Assembly (NCBI GenBank): GCA_905182305.1
Contig: CAJJBB010000004.1
Span: forward strand, 2,501-66,500
Direction: 5' to 3'
Origin: Flavobacteria bacterium MS024-2A
GTDB lineage: Bacteria; Bacteroidota; Bacteroidia; Flavobacteriales; Flavobacteriaceae
Length of the DNA stretch: 64,000 nt
Of the stretch, positions 29,403 to 40,786 are shown in pieces. A program made the translations under genes and the position numbers. The notes under the pieces were generated by a model. The model did not search any database. It worked only from the letters and a program-made list of their open reading frames with translations, and was not told the origin of the DNA. How positions within the stretch are numbered: the first letter of the stretch is position 1; the number at the start of each line of letters is the position of its first letter.

Positions 29403-31568
29403 ATGTTAAAAAATCTCATCAAGCTCTTGTTTTTTTGTTGCCTACCGTTACATCTTTTAGGACAAATAAACTTGGAAAATTACCGCCTGTCAATTAAAAA
29501 GACACAGGAGTCTATCAAAATAGACGGAATTCTGGATGAAACTACCTGGAAAGATGCTGAAATAGCTAAAGATTTTTTTATGATAACACCTGTAGATTCA
29601 GGGAAGGCAACACAATTATCAGAAGCTCGTGTTAGTTTTGATGAGGAAAACTTATATATCGCAATCATTTTTTTCAATACTAGTATCCAAGGAGATTATG
29701 TTATTGAGTCGCTAAAAAGAGATTTTTCTTTTGGTAAAAATGACAACTTCTTAGTAGCTATAGATCCTTTCAATAATCAAAATACTGGCTTTGCTTTTGG
29801 ACTGAATACTTATGGTGCTCAATGGGATGGGACAATGTATAATGGACGAAATGTAGATTTAAATTGGGATACTAAATGGTATTCTGAAGTGAAGTTTGAT
29901 AAAAAAAAGTGGGTATGTGAAATTGCTATACCATTTAAGTCCATTCGTTATGACAAAGCAATTACAGAGTGGGGAATCAACTTTAGTCGGCTTGATTTAA
30001 AAGCCAGTGAAAAATCAAGCTGGGCACCTGTGCCAAGACAATTTCCCTCTGTAACCCTAGCATATGCAGGCGCTCTCATATGGGATACACCACCGCCAAA
30101 ACAAGGAAATAACATTTCTTTAATCCCATTTTTTTCAAATAATCTAGAAAGCGTAAACAGGGGAACATCAAATAATAAAATTAAAATTGGAGGCGATTTA
30201 AAATATAGCCTTAATTCATCATTAAATTTAGACGCCACTATAAATCCAGATTTTTCTCAAGCTGAAGTAGACCAACAGGTAACAAACCTAGATAGATTTG
30301 AATTATTTTTTCCTGAAAGAAGGCAGTTTTTTTTAGAAAATGGAGATTTATTTTCAAACTTTGGATACAAAACTATCCGTCCATTTTTTTCTAGAAGAAT
30401 TGGTTTGGGTGTTCCAATTCAAGCTGGAATTAGGCTGAGTGGAAACATTGACAAAAATTGGCGTATTGGACTTATGGACATTCAAACACGTAGCGATGAA
30501 ATTTTAAACACAGCCGCAGAAAATTTTGGGGTTGTTTCCTTGCAGCGAAAAGTATTTGATCGTTCTAATGTGAGTCTAATCTTTATTAACAAACAAGACG
30601 TTAAGCTCAATGAAAATCAAATAAATCAGTCTCAGTATAATCGAAATATTGGTTTAGAGTATAATTACTTTTCTGCTGACAACCTCTGGAACAGCAAACT
30701 AATGTTCTTAAAATCATTAAGTCCAATAAAAACAAAACAAGGTGAAGTATTTGCTTCTCACATTGAATATCAATCTACTCGTTGGAAATGGAAATTACAA
30801 CAAGAATATATAACAGGAAATTATAGTGCTGAAGTAGGTTTTATACCTCGCAATAACTACATCAAAATTCAAGCAACTGCTGGACATTTAACCTATACTA
30901 AAAAAAATACATCACTTTTATCTCACGGGCCAAGCATTGGAAGAACTTATTATTTTGATACGGATTTTAATAAAAAAGATCAAACCGAACAATTTGACTA
31001 TTTATTTAACTTTAAAAATAGAAGTAGATTTTCAGTTGGAATGAGAAGACAGTGTATAGAACTCCTATCTGACTTTGATCCACTACGAACAAATATTTCA
31101 TCCTTATTTGCAGGATCAACACATCAATGGAACAGTTATAAGGTTAAGTATATTTCAAAACCTCAAAACCGCTTTACCTATTCAACAGAAGTTCTAACAG
31201 GGGGGTATTATGAAAAAGGAAAGCGAACTGCTTTTCTTGGTGAATTTGGGTATCGCTTTCAGCCAATACTTGAACTTAATTCAGTTATAAATTACAATCA
31301 AATTGAATTACCCGCTCCATGGAATGAAAATTCATTTTGGTTATTAGGACTAAAAGCAAACTTGACATTTACAAATAAAATCTTCTTTTCAAATCTATTT
31401 CAATATAATGAACAACTTGGATTATGGAATTTTAATTCACGCTTTCAATGGCGCTATAAGCCAGCTTCTGACATATTTTTAGTTTTTAATAGCAATGAAA
31501 TAATTGTACCAAAAGTTTCTAGGGGCTGGAGCCTAACCTTAAAAGTTAATTATTGGCTAAATCTTTAA
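29403..31568 (+). CDS. DUF5916 / CBM9-like outer-membrane protein
   Basis: 721 residues with signal peptide (MLKNLIKLLFFCCLPLHLLGQ). Residues about 35-235 form a carbohydrate-binding-family-9-like domain (IKIDGILDETTWKDAE, FDEENLYIAIIF, WGINFSRLD). The remainder is DUF5916, with LNLDATINPDFSQAEVDQQ and LFFPERRQFFLENGDLF as signatures and many alternating strands ending in an aromatic, consistent with an outer-membrane beta-barrel ending ...NYWLNL. The role of the family is unknown, although it is often near peptidase or glycan genes. Confidence 0.88.
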   Translation: MLKNLIKLLFFCCLPLHLLGQINLENYRLSIKKTQESIKIDGILDETTWKDAEIAKDFFMITPVDSGKATQLSEARVSFDEENLYIAIIFFNTSIQGDYVIESLKRDFSFGKNDNFLVAIDPFNNQNTGFAFGLNTYGAQWDGTMYNGRNVDLNWDTKWYSEVKFDKKKWVCEIAIPFKSIRYDKAITEWGINFSRLDLKASEKSSWAPVPRQFPSVTLAYAGALIWDTPPPKQGNNISLIPFFSNNLESVNRGTSNNKIKIGGDLKYSLNSSLNLDATINPDFSQAEVDQQVTNLDRFELFFPERRQFFLENGDLFSNFGYKTIRPFFSRRIGLGVPIQAGIRLSGNIDKNWRIGLMDIQTRSDEILNTAAENFGVVSLQRKVFDRSNVSLIFINKQDVKLNENQINQSQYNRNIGLEYNYFSADNLWNSKLMFLKSLSPIKTKQGEVFASHIEYQSTRWKWKLQQEYITGNYSAEVGFIPRNNYIKIQATAGHLTYTKKNTSLLSHGPSIGRTYYFDTDFNKKDQTEQFDYLFNFKNRSRFSVGMRRQCIELLSDFDPLRTNISSLFAGSTHQWNSYKVKYISKPQNRFTYSTEVLTGGYYEKGKRTAFLGEFGYRFQPILELNSVINYNQIELPAPWNENSFWLLGLKANLTFTNKIFFSNLFQYNEQLGLWNFNSRFQWRYKPASDIFLVFNSNEIIVPKVSRGWSLTLKVNYWLNL

Positions 31569-31571
31569 ATA

Positions 31572-32183
31572 ATGAATAAAAAAAAACATTGGGAAACTGT
31601 TTACAATACTAAAACACCCCAAGAAGTTAGTTGGACACAAAAATATCCCAAAACTTCAATAGAATTTATTAAATCATTAAAAATTGATTCTTCTAAACCT
31701 ATAATCGATGTTGGTGGGGGAGATAGTCATTTAGTAGATGTTCTAATAAAAGAAGGATTTACAGATATTACTGTTTTGGATATTTCAGAAAAAGCACTTC
31801 TTTGTGCCCAAGAGCGCTTAGGAGAAAACGCCAAAAAAGTTAGCTGGATTGTTTGTGACATATTAGACTTTAAACCCAATAGAAATTATTCTATTTGGCA
31901 TGATAGAGCGGCGTTTCATTTTCTAACAGAAGCCTCACAAATAGAGAATTATACTGAAAAAATAAATCGCTATGTTTCGGAAGGATTAGTGATTGGAACA
32001 TTTTCAGAAAATGGTCCATTAAAATGTAGTGGATTAAATATCTCCCAATATGATTTCGATAAACTTAAAGCTAATTTTAAAAAAAAATTTAAAATAATTG
32101 AAGAGAAAGAAGAAGTTCATATTACTCCTTTTGATACTACGCAAAATTTTATATTTATGTCCTTTAGAAAAAAAACTGACTAA
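31572..32183 (+). CDS. class I SAM-dependent methyltransferase
   Basis: 203 residues, cytosolic. The N-terminal HWETVYNTKTPQEVSW is typical of the small methyltransferases related to thiopurine or tellurite-resistance types. The SAM-binding motif I is IIDVGGGDSHLVD (about 45-57). LDISEKAL follows as motif II acidic residue region, and WHDRAAFHFL as the post-core motif. Only 3 bp separate it from the preceding gene, so it ends a four-gene run. The substrate cannot be told. Confidence 0.88.
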   Translation: MNKKKHWETVYNTKTPQEVSWTQKYPKTSIEFIKSLKIDSSKPIIDVGGGDSHLVDVLIKEGFTDITVLDISEKALLCAQERLGENAKKVSWIVCDILDFKPNRNYSIWHDRAAFHFLTEASQIENYTEKINRYVSEGLVIGTFSENGPLKCSGLNISQYDFDKLKANFKKKFKIIEEKEEVHITPFDTTQNFIFMSFRKKTD

Positions 32184-32304
32184 TTATTTTAACCTTTTCG
32201 ATTTCACTTATAATAATACAAGACTAAAATTTATGTCCTTTTTTTTAAATGAAATTAATCCGCTATAAATACTCTGATCCAGGATGTTAATTCTTATTTT
32301 AATA

Positions 32305-33900
32305 CTAGAGTAAATATTCCGTAGAAACAAAATTTGAGCTATCTGAATTCAGTAAACTCTCTAAAATTTCCTTGTTATAAGGAGTGTCTTTAGAAGCTAA
32401 AAAAGTACGAATAGAAAAAGAGCGTAAGGCATCATAAACACTTAATGTACTTACGGCAGAATTCTTCCGACCAGTAAATGGATACACATCAGGTCCGCGT
32501 TGACAGGCAGAGTTCAAATTTACTCGACATACCAAATTTGCTAATGTATCTATTAATGGTCCAATTTTCCTTACATCTCTTCCAAATAAACTTACTTGTT
32601 GACCATAATCAGAAGCGGCCATAGCATCTAAAGGTTCATCAATTTCTTTGTAAGAAATAATTGGCACTACTGGACCAAATTGTTCTTCGTGGTATAAGTT
32701 CATAGATTCGTCCACGGGATATAAAACTGCTGGAAAACAATAATTATCAGATAAATCACCTCCACGTTTATTTAATATTTTCGCACCTTTTGAAACTGCA
32801 TCATCTATTAACTCTTGAATATACTTTGGTTTAGTTGGTTCAGGAAGGGGAGTTAAAAAAGTATCTTCCCAAGGCATTCCGAATTTTAGCGCATCAACAG
32901 CCACTGCAAAACGACGATTAAATTCATCTACAATGGATTCGTGGACATATAGAACTTTTAAAGCGGTACAACGTTGTCCATTATAGGACAATGTTCCCGA
33001 AATACATTCTTTTATAGTATGGTCTAAATCAGCATCTGGAAGAATAATTCCTGGATTTTTAGCTTCAAGACCTAAAACCAAACGAAGTCGATTTTTGTTT
33101 GGATGTAGATCTTGTAAAGAAACAGCTGACGAACTATGACCAATAAGAGCTAAGACATCAATTTTACCAGTTTCCATGATAGGAGATGCGATTTTACGAC
33201 CTCTCCCGAATAAAATATTCACTACCCCTGGAGGAAAACTTTCTTGAAAAGCCCTAAGTAAGGGAGCAATAAGAAGTACCCCATGCTTTGCTGGTTTAAA
33301 AATAGCAGTATTCCCCATTATAATAGCAGGAATAAGCAAACAAAAAGTTTCATTTAAAGGATAATTATAGGGACCTAAACACAAAACAACGCCCAGGGGA
33401 CCTCTCCTTATATGCGCATACACATCTCCTTGTTTATCAAATTTAGCACCTTTACGATCTAGATTTTTATAAGCTTCAATAGTATCAATTATGTAGTCTA
33501 CTGTTCTGTCAAACTCTTTGTAAGAGTCTGATTTATTTTTACATATTTCCCACATTAAAAGTTTTACAACTTCCTCACGGTGTTCTTTCATTTTTTCAAC
33601 AAAAGTTTCCATATGCTTTAAACGATCTCCTACCTTCATTGTAGGCCATAAGCCTTGACCCCTTTGAAATGCCATTTCCGCAGCCTCTAAGGCCTCTAAT
33701 GCTGGTGGTGTTTCCATATCAGGAATAGACCCTAATAATGTCGGAACTAGCTCACCTGAAGAATCTTTAGTCTTAATGGTTGAATAAACATTTGAAGTTG
33801 CGCCTTTCCATGTTTTTAAATGACCATTTACAAGATATTGATCACACGCATAAGGCTTAATTTGAAATTCTTTAGGAATTTCATTTATCATTACTTTCAT
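32305..33900 (-). CDS. gapN: NADP-dependent glyceraldehyde-3-phosphate dehydrogenase
   Basis: 531-residue aldehyde dehydrogenase superfamily member of the non-phosphorylating GapN type: it oxidises glyceraldehyde-3-phosphate directly to 3-phosphoglycerate with NADP+. [19 protein letters not shown] and [11 protein letters not shown] form the cofactor site. ALIGHSS is the glycine-turn region, [12 protein letters not shown] carries the general base Glu, and [17 protein letters not shown] the catalytic Cys. [13 protein letters not shown] is the C-terminal signature. It follows ilvA by 14 bp as the last gene of the ilv operon, where it could supply NADPH for ketol-acid reductoisomerase (inference). 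Confidence 0.9.
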   Translation of the reverse strand: MKVMINEIPKEFQIKPYACDQYLVNGHLKTWKGATSNVYSTIKTKDSSGELVPTLLGSIPDMETPPALEALEAAEMAFQRGQGLWPTMKVGDRLKHMETFVEKMKEHREEVVKLLMWEICKNKSDSYKEFDRTVDYIIDTIEAYKNLDRKGAKFDKQGDVYAHIRRGPLGVVLCLGPYNYPLNETFCLLIPAIIMGNTAIFKPAKHGVLLIAPLLRAFQESFPPGVVNILFGRGRKIASPIMETGKIDVLALIGHSSSAVSLQDLHPNKNRLRLVLGLEAKNPGIILPDADLDHTIKECISGTLSYNGQRCTALKVLYVHESIVDEFNRRFAVAVDALKFGMPWEDTFLTPLPEPTKPKYIQELIDDAVSKGAKILNKRGGDLSDNYCFPAVLYPVDESMNLYHEEQFGPVVPIISYKEIDEPLDAMAASDYGQQVSLFGRDVRKIGPLIDTLANLVCRVNLNSACQRGPDVYPFTGRKNSAVSTLSVYDALRSFSIRTFLASKDTPYNKEILESLLNSDSSNFVSTEYLL

Positions 33901-33914
33901 TTTTTTTATTTTTT

Positions 33915-35168
33915 TTAGATTAAAAACTCAAATAAGCTTTGTTTGTTATTCAAATAATCAAATTTGAAGTTATTACTTTTCATACTATCAACCAAACGCT
34001 GATAATCTGTAACCATTAAAACCTCAATTCCCACTAGTGCTGTTGTATTGGGACGAAAACTCTTTTTTGAAAATTCAAAATATGTAATATCATCATTTGG
34101 CCCTAAAATTTTAGAAACAAATTGTTTTAATGAACCAGCACGTTGAGGAAATTGAACTAAAAAATAGTGTTTCAAATTTGCATATAAAAGTGCTCGTTCT
34201 TTAATTTCTGGCATTCTTAAAATATCATTATTTCCACCACACAATAGAACTCCAATTGATGCACCTCTAACCTCTTCTCCTAAAAAATCAAGAGCTGATA
34301 TTGCTAATGCACCGGCTGGTTCAGCTACAATTCCTTCTATGTTATATAAATCCAAAATACTCTGACAAATTTTGCCTTCGGGAACAGTTATGATTTTATC
34401 CAGGCTATCCTTACAAATAGCATAAGGTAGATCACCTACCTTTTTTACGGCTGCTCCATCAACAAAAGGATCTATTTCATTAAGTGCAACACACTCACCT
34501 CTATCCAAAGCAAATTTCATTGAAGAAGCTCCTTCAGGCTCAACTCCTATAATTTTAGTGGAGGGCGACAATTCTTTAAAAACAGTGATAATTCCCGAAA
34601 TTAATCCCCCACCACCAATAGGTACAATTATATAATCGAAAATTCCTTTATGTTGCGCTAACATTTCTAAAGCAATTGTAGCTTGTCCTTCTATTACCTT
34701 TAAATCATTAAAAGAATGAATTAAAATTTTATTATTCTCATGCGCTATTTTAATTGCTACTTTTTGACAGGCATCATACGTATCACCTGTTAATTCAATT
34801 CTTACAAAAGAACCACCAAACATAGCTACCTGTGCTATTTTTTGATGAGGAGTTGTTGCGGGCATGTATACTACACCATATATCTTTAGCTGTTTACAGG
34901 CTAGAGCAAATCCTTGCGCGTGGTTTCCAGCACTAGCACATACAATACCTTTTTCACATTCATCATTTGTAAGTGAAGCAATTTTATTAAAGGCACCTCT
35001 AATTTTAAAAGAACGGATTTGTTGTAAATCTTCACGCTTTAAAAGCACTGAAGCACGCACCAATTCGGATAGACGCTCGTTCAACTCTAAAGGAGTTTTT
35101 TTACAAACCTTATTTAATGTTTGTGCAGCATTATACACTCCCTCTAAAGAAGGCATTACTCTTTCCAT
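33915..35168 (-). CDS. ilvA: threonine ammonia-lyase (threonine deaminase)
   Basis: 417 residues. A PLP-dependent catalytic domain (1-325) has the Schiff-base Lys in [13 protein letters not shown] (SFKIRGA), [10 protein letters not shown], and the phosphate-binding loop [11 protein letters not shown]. One C-terminal ACT-like regulatory domain (about 335-417) indicates allosteric control by isoleucine. It converts threonine to 2-oxobutanoate, first step of isoleucine synthesis. Its ATG overlaps the ilvC stop (TAATG), so translation is coupled. Confidence 0.95.
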   Translation of the reverse strand: MERVMPSLEGVYNAAQTLNKVCKKTPLELNERLSELVRASVLLKREDLQQIRSFKIRGAFNKIASLTNDECEKGIVCASAGNHAQGFALACKQLKIYGVVYMPATTPHQKIAQVAMFGGSFVRIELTGDTYDACQKVAIKIAHENNKILIHSFNDLKVIEGQATIALEMLAQHKGIFDYIIVPIGGGGLISGIITVFKELSPSTKIIGVEPEGASSMKFALDRGECVALNEIDPFVDGAAVKKVGDLPYAICKDSLDKIITVPEGKICQSILDLYNIEGIVAEPAGALAISALDFLGEEVRGASIGVLLCGGNNDILRMPEIKERALLYANLKHYFLVQFPQRAGSLKQFVSKILGPNDDITYFEFSKKSFRPNTTALVGIEVLMVTDYQRLVDSMKSNNFKFDYLNNKQSLFEFLI

Positions 35169-36640
35169 TAAACAATTTTCTTCATCGCAACCATAGATGC
35201 TCGGAGTTCATATCCAATCATCTCCACTGGATGGTAACGAATAATTTCATTGATGTCTATTAATTTTTTATTATCAACACCAAGGTCTGTTGTTGATATG
35301 CCAGCTCCAATAACTGATTTCTTAATACCTTTCATAAATTTAGTAAGCATTGGTTTTGCTGCATGGTCAAAAAGATAACAACCATATTCTGCTGTATCAG
35401 AAATAATCCGGTTCATTTCAAATAATTTTTTACGTGCAATTGTATTGGCTATTAATGGAGTTTCATGCAGAGATTCGTAATAAGCAGACTCTTCTTTGAT
35501 ACCAGCAGCAACCATAGTGTCAAAGGCCAATTCTACTCCAGCACGAACAAACGCAACCATTAAAATTCCGTGGTCAAAAAATTCTTGGTCGGTAATTTCT
35601 TGGTCAGTGATCACTGTTTTTTCGAAAGCTGTTTCTCCTGTTACAGCTCTCCATGACAAAAGATTTTTATCGTCATTCGCCCAGTCTTCCATCATTGTTT
35701 TTGAAAAGTGTCCAGACATAATATCATCCATATGCTTTTGAAATAATGGAGTCAAAATTTCCTTAAGTTGTTCTGATAATTCAAATGCTTTAATTTTGGC
35801 AGGATTTGACAAACGATCCATCATATTTGTTATACCACCGTGCTTTAAAGCTTCTGTAATGGTTTCCCATCCGTATTGAATAAGTTTGGCAGCATAACTT
35901 GCCTCTATCCCCTCTTCAACCATCTTATCAAAACTTAAAATTGATCCAGTTTGAAGAACACCACAGAGGATTGTTTGTTCACCCATTAGATCAGATTTAA
36001 CTTCGGCTACAAAAGATGATTCTAAAACACCTGCACGATGACCTCCGGTTGCAAAAGCATAAGCTTTTGCTTGTGCAAGTCCATTTTCTTGAGGATCATT
36101 TTCAGGATGAACTGCTATAAGTGTTGGTACTCCAAAACCACGTTTATATTCTTCTCTAACTTCTGAACCGGGACATTTGGGAGCTACCATAATTACAGTA
36201 AGATCTTCTCTAATTTTCGTTCCTTCTTCAACTATATTAAATCCATGAGAATAAGAAAGTGTTGCTCCTTTTTTCATTAAAGGCATTACAGCTTTCACAA
36301 CAGGAGTATGGTTTTTGTCAGGTGTTAAATTAATTACAACGTCTGCAGCAGGAATTAAAACATCATAGGTTCCTACATCAAAATTATTAGAAACAGCATT
36401 TTGATACGAAGCCCTTTTTTGTTTTATAGCTTCCTCACGAAGTGCATAAGAAATATTCAAACCTGAATCACGCATGTTTAATCCTTGATTTAAACCTTGA
36501 GCTCCACAGCCAACGATTACAATTTTTTTTCCTGCTAAAACCTTGATTCCATCTTCAAATTCTGAGGCATCCATGAAACGGCATTGTCCTAATTGATGAA
36601 GTTGATTACGTAATGATAATTGATTGAAGTAATTTGACAT
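35168..36640 (-). CDS. ilvC: ketol-acid reductoisomerase (class II)
   Basis: 490 residues, the long E. coli-type class II enzyme with a duplicated C-terminal knotted domain. The Rossmann motif [19 protein letters not shown] (about 39-57) is followed by a YALREE beta-2 end, suggesting NADPH preference. [19 protein letters not shown] and [11 protein letters not shown] contain the Mg2+-binding Asp/Glu residues. It catalyses the second common step of isoleucine and valine synthesis. It sits 8 bp after ilvN. Confidence 0.96.
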   Translation of the reverse strand: MSNYFNQLSLRNQLHQLGQCRFMDASEFEDGIKVLAGKKIVIVGCGAQGLNQGLNMRDSGLNISYALREEAIKQKRASYQNAVSNNFDVGTYDVLIPAADVVINLTPDKNHTPVVKAVMPLMKKGATLSYSHGFNIVEEGTKIREDLTVIMVAPKCPGSEVREEYKRGFGVPTLIAVHPENDPQENGLAQAKAYAFATGGHRAGVLESSFVAEVKSDLMGEQTILCGVLQTGSILSFDKMVEEGIEASYAAKLIQYGWETITEALKHGGITNMMDRLSNPAKIKAFELSEQLKEILTPLFQKHMDDIMSGHFSKTMMEDWANDDKNLLSWRAVTGETAFEKTVITDQEITDQEFFDHGILMVAFVRAGVELAFDTMVAAGIKEESAYYESLHETPLIANTIARKKLFEMNRIISDTAEYGCYLFDHAAKPMLTKFMKGIKKSVIGAGISTTDLGVDNKKLIDINEIIRYHPVEMIGYELRASMVAMKKIV

Positions 36641-36648
36641 AATTTTTA

Positions 36649-37179
36649 TTAATTATTATTTTTAAAGGTATTTAATATCTCTGAAATGCCCATTTTTTCT
36701 TTAGTTACTGAAATTCGTCCTGAACGAACAAACTGTAACAAACCAAAAGGTGATAAATCTTTTCGTAACTGTTCTGTTTCTTCTCTAAATCCTGTTTTTT
36801 CAATAACAAAAAATTCAGGTGATACAGTGACTATTTTTGCATGACTTGCTTTAATAATGTTTTGAATTTGACGTTCTTCAAAAAGAAAACTAGATTTAAC
36901 TTTGTAAAGCGCATTTTCTTGAAAAATAGTTTCCTCATCGGTATGATAATATGCTTTAATAACATCTATTTGTTTTTCAATTTGCTGAACTATTTTATGA
37001 ACTTTATCGGGTGTGATATTGATAACAATTACAAACCGAAAAACATTGGGTATTTCAGATTCTGACGTTGAAAAACTTTCTAAGTTTATGTGACGCTTTA
37101 AAAAAATGGCAGAAATACGATTAAGCAAGCCAATATTGTTTTCAGAATACACTGATATGGTATAGGTCTTTTTCTCCAT
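36649..37179 (-). CDS. ilvN: acetolactate synthase small (regulatory) subunit
   Basis: 176 residues. An N-terminal ACT domain has [24 protein letters not shown] (seen in pieces; the feedback-binding GLLNRI at about 17-22). [13 protein letters not shown] and RFVIVINI complete the fold. A second ALS_ss_C-type domain occupies about 90-160. It mediates valine feedback on IlvB. It starts 2 bp after the ilvB stop codon. Confidence 0.93.
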   Translation of the reverse strand: MEKKTYTISVYSENNIGLLNRISAIFLKRHINLESFSTSESEIPNVFRFVIVINITPDKVHKIVQQIEKQIDVIKAYYHTDEETIFQENALYKVKSSFLFEERQIQNIIKASHAKIVTVSPEFFVIEKTGFREETEQLRKDLSPFGLLQFVRSGRISVTKEKMGISEILNTFKNNN

Positions 37180-37181
37180 GG

Positions 37182-38915
37182 TTATTCTAATCTAATATCT
37201 GATACACTTGCTCCAGTTGGAATCATTGGAAAAACATTATTTTCTTTTTCAACACATATTTCTAAAAAAAAAGGCTTGTCAGAGGCAATCATCCTTCCAA
37301 CTGCTTGGTCTAAATCTTCACGTTTTTCAACACGTTCTGCTTCTATATGATATCCTTTTGCTATAGTCACAAAATCTGGATTTGTCATTTCTGTAGAAGC
37401 ATATCGTTTGTCAAAAAACAATTGCTGCCATTGACGAACCATCCCAAGGAAATCATTATTCAAAATCACGATTTTTACCGCAACTTGTTGTTGAAAAATA
37501 GTTCCTAATTCTTGAATGGTCATTTGATAGCCTCCATCACCGATCACTGCAACTACCTCTCTAATAGGAGCTCCCATTTTAGCACCAATGGCCGCTGGAA
37601 GCGCGAAACCCATAGTTCCTAATCCTCCTGAAGTAACATTACTTTTTGATTGATTAAATTTTGCATAGCGACAAGCTACCATTTGATGTTGCCCTACGTC
37701 GGTTACAATAACAGCATCGCCTTTAGTGTATTTATTAATCATCGCAATACTCTCACCCATCGTAATCCCTGGTTTTATAGGAAATAAATCTCCTTTAATC
37801 ACCTTTTCATTTTCAATAACATCTAATGCATCAAAACGTTTTAACCATTTCGTGAAGGTGTTTTTAGAAATTCTTTTTGTCAGTGCGTTTAAACTGGTTT
37901 TACAATTAGTTATTAGTGCTACATCAGCCTTTACATTTTTATTTACTTCAGCAGGATCTAATTCTAAGTGAAGGACTTTAGCTTGTTTAGCATAGGTGTT
38001 TAGATCACCCGTAACTCGGTCATCAAAACGCATACCTATGGCAATTAACAAATCACATTCGTTAGTTAATAAATTAGGCGCATAGTTTCCGTGCATTCCA
38101 ACCATACCTCGATTTAAAGGGTGATCGGTAGGAAGGGCTGAGAGACCTAAAATAGTCCAGGCTGCTGGAATACCAGATTTTTCAACAAATGCTTTAAATT
38201 CTTCTTCTGCTTGACCTAAAATCACACCCTGTCCCCAAACAATAAATGGCTTTTTAGCCTCATTGATGAGCTGAAGAGCCTCCTCTAAATGATTAGAATT
38301 TAATGGTGGATTGGGCCAATAACTACGAATCCCTGTACATTTGACATAATTGAAATCAAACATTTCAAACTGAGCATCTTTTGTTATGTCAATTAAAACA
38401 GGTCCTGGTCTTCCAGAACGTGCTATATAGAATGCTTTGGCCATGATTTCGGGAATCTCACTTGCCTTAGTGATTTGATAATTCCATTTTGTAACTGGTG
38501 TAGAAATTCCAATAATGTCTGTTTCTTGAAAAGCATCTGATCCTAGTAAATGAGAAGCTACCTGACCAGTTATACAAACCATAGGAGTTGAATCAATTTG
38601 TGCATCTGCTATTCCTGTTACCAAATTAGTTGCACCAGGACCAGAAGTAGCAAGAGCCACCCCTACTTTACCTGAAGTACGGGCAAAACCTTGTGCAGCA
38701 TGAGTTGCTCCTTGTTCGTGACGCGTTAGCACATGGTGTAATTGATCTTTATACTTATATAATTCATCATAAATAGGCATGATTGCCCCTCCAGGATATC
38801 CGTAAACTAAATTAGCATCTTCTGCTAATAAACAACGAATAACTGCTTCTGCTCCAGAAATAGTAATAGAATCATTTGGAGACTTTTGGTTCTTTTGATT
38901 TTTGTGGTTTTTCAT
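37182..38915 (-). CDS. ilvB: acetolactate synthase large (catalytic) subunit
   Basis: 577-residue ThDP- and FAD-dependent enzyme that condenses pyruvate with pyruvate or 2-oxobutanoate. VYGYPGGAIMPIYDELY (about 39-55) and TRHEQGATHAAQGFAR contain the catalytic Glu. ATSGPGATNLVTGIADA, the FAD domain with GMVGMHGNYAPN, and the ThDP motif GDGGYQMTIQELGT ... NNDFLGMVRQWQ complete the family pattern. Start ATG at 38915 lies 2 bp after the ilvD stop, consistent with one transcript. Confidence 0.96.
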   Translation of the reverse strand: MKNHKNQKNQKSPNDSITISGAEAVIRCLLAEDANLVYGYPGGAIMPIYDELYKYKDQLHHVLTRHEQGATHAAQGFARTSGKVGVALATSGPGATNLVTGIADAQIDSTPMVCITGQVASHLLGSDAFQETDIIGISTPVTKWNYQITKASEIPEIMAKAFYIARSGRPGPVLIDITKDAQFEMFDFNYVKCTGIRSYWPNPPLNSNHLEEALQLINEAKKPFIVWGQGVILGQAEEEFKAFVEKSGIPAAWTILGLSALPTDHPLNRGMVGMHGNYAPNLLTNECDLLIAIGMRFDDRVTGDLNTYAKQAKVLHLELDPAEVNKNVKADVALITNCKTSLNALTKRISKNTFTKWLKRFDALDVIENEKVIKGDLFPIKPGITMGESIAMINKYTKGDAVIVTDVGQHQMVACRYAKFNQSKSNVTSGGLGTMGFALPAAIGAKMGAPIREVVAVIGDGGYQMTIQELGTIFQQQVAVKIVILNNDFLGMVRQWQQLFFDKRYASTEMTNPDFVTIAKGYHIEAERVEKREDLDQAVGRMIASDKPFFLEICVEKENNVFPMIPTGASVSDIRLE

Positions 38916-38917
38916 AA

Positions 38918-40594
38918 CTATTCAGAGTCAGTAACACATCCTTGAGAGGCTGTTTTTACACTTTTAATATATTTAAATAATACCCCTTGTTTAAATTTAT
39001 AAGGTGGTTTTACCCAAGCTTCTTTTCGCTTAAAAAGTTCAGTATCGCTTAAACCAACACTTAAAATATTTTTCTCTGCATCAATGGTAATTATATCACC
39101 ATTCTGCAGTAGACCAATCGCACCTCCTTCTTGAGCCTCAGGGACAATGTGACCGACAACAAAACCATGAGTTCCTCCAGAGAAACGACCATCAGTAATT
39201 AAGGCAACATTCTTGCCTAAACCTGCACCCATAATAGCAGCGGTAGGCTTTAACATCTCGGGCATTCCAGGACCTCCTTTTGGACCTTCGTAACGAATAA
39301 CTACTACGTCACCGGATTTTACTTTGCCATCTCTAATACCATCATTTGCAGCATATTCTCCATCAAAAACACGCGCAGGTCCTTTAAAAAGAAGTCCTTC
39401 TTTACCTGTTATTTTAGCTACAGAACCACCCGTAGCAAGATTTCCTTTTAAAATTCGAATATGACCTGTTTCCTTTATTGGTTGTTCTACAGGTCTGATT
39501 ACTTTTTGATTTTCTAACAAACCAGGGACAGAAGCTAAATTTTCGGCTAAAGTTTTACCGGTTACCGTCATACAGTCACCATGTAACATTCCTTGTTCCA
39601 ACATATACTTCATAACTGCAGGAACTCCTCCTACAGCATGTAAATCTTTCATTAAGTATTTTCCACTTGGCTTTAAATCCGCTAAGAAAGGTGTAGTATC
39701 ACTAATTCGTTGGAAATCGTCAATGGTTAAATCAATTTCAGCTGCTTTAGCAATTGCTAAAAAATGAAGTACTGCATTTGTTGATCCTCCTAAAACAGCA
39801 ATTAAACGCAATGCATTTTCTAATGCTTTTTTTGTAACAATATCCAGTGGCTTAAGATCAAGTTCTAATAAGTTTTTAATGTGAGTACCAAGCACTAAAC
39901 ATTCTTCTTTTTTGTCTTTACTTACTGCAGGATTAGAAGCGTTATATGGAAGTGCCATTCCGCAAGCCTCTATAGCAGAAGCCATAGTGTTTGCTGTATA
40001 CATCCCTCCACAGGCCCCTGCGCCTGGACATGCATTTTTAATAACGTTTTTATATTCTTTCTCGTCAATTTTTCCTGCAACTTTTTCTCCCCAAGCTTCA
40101 AAAGCTGAAACAACATCTAACTCTTTGTTATTATGACAACCAGCTGCAATAGTGCCTCCATAAACAAGGATAGAAGGTCGGTTTAATCGAAGCATTGCCA
40201 TAAGTGCACCTGGCATGTTCTTGTCACATCCAACAACGGTAACTAAACCGTCATAAGACATTGCTTGGACTACTGTCTCTATAGAATCGGCAATTATATC
40301 TCTCGAAGGAAGTGAAAATCGCATTCCAGGAGTTCCCATAGAAATACCATCACTTACCCCGATGGTGTTGAATACTAAACCGACAATTGATTGCGAATTA
40401 ATCCCAACTTTAATATCTTGTGAAAGATCATTTAAATGCATGTTACAAGGATTTCCTTCATAACCAGTAGAAGCGATACCCACAAGAGGTTTTTTAAAAT
40501 CATCATCTGTCAATCCAATAGCATGAAGCATAGCTTGTGCTGCAGGTTGAGTCGAATCTTGAGTAACTAATTTACTGTATTTATTTAAAGTCAT
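38918..40594 (-). CDS. ilvD: dihydroxy-acid dehydratase
   Basis: 558 residues starting at the ATG at 40594 ([16 protein letters not shown]), preferred over an in-frame GTG at 40612. Iron-sulfur cysteines lie in [16 protein letters not shown] and [17 protein letters not shown]. The C-terminal active-site string is [15 protein letters not shown]. It forms the 2-oxo acids of isoleucine and valine synthesis. First gene of ilvD-B-N-C-A-gapN. A weak promoter, TTG-N16-TATATTCG (one mismatch in the -7 box), ends about 18 bp upstream. No leader peptide rich in Ile, Leu or Val codons was found there. Confidence 0.96.
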   Translation of the reverse strand: MTLNKYSKLVTQDSTQPAAQAMLHAIGLTDDDFKKPLVGIASTGYEGNPCNMHLNDLSQDIKVGINSQSIVGLVFNTIGVSDGISMGTPGMRFSLPSRDIIADSIETVVQAMSYDGLVTVVGCDKNMPGALMAMLRLNRPSILVYGGTIAAGCHNNKELDVVSAFEAWGEKVAGKIDEKEYKNVIKNACPGAGACGGMYTANTMASAIEACGMALPYNASNPAVSKDKKEECLVLGTHIKNLLELDLKPLDIVTKKALENALRLIAVLGGSTNAVLHFLAIAKAAEIDLTIDDFQRISDTTPFLADLKPSGKYLMKDLHAVGGVPAVMKYMLEQGMLHGDCMTVTGKTLAENLASVPGLLENQKVIRPVEQPIKETGHIRILKGNLATGGSVAKITGKEGLLFKGPARVFDGEYAANDGIRDGKVKSGDVVVIRYEGPKGGPGMPEMLKPTAAIMGAGLGKNVALITDGRFSGGTHGFVVGHIVPEAQEGGAIGLLQNGDIITIDAEKNILSVGLSDTELFKRKEAWVKPPYKFKQGVLFKYIKSVKTASQGCVTDSE

Positions 40595-40786
40595 TAATTG
40601 AAAAATATTCACGAATATAATACATGTTTAGAATTCAATTTAGTTTGTTTAAAATTACACTCCTATACCCAACCTTTATAAATACCTATTAAAGTACTGA
40701 TAATCAACTACTTTGTTATTATATTTTAAGACATTCAATCACTTAAAAAATGGAGCTTTGTTTTTTAGTAACTTTACATAAAAAAA

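Noticed and set aside
32184-32304. Gap between the methyltransferase and gapN genes as a regulatory region
   Set aside because: Both genes end here (convergent); no hairpin, promoter or ORF can be supported.
40595-40786. Possible ilv leader peptide upstream of ilvD
   Set aside because: No short frame with clustered Ile, Leu or Val codons and no GC-rich hairpin set were found, unlike the arginine leader.
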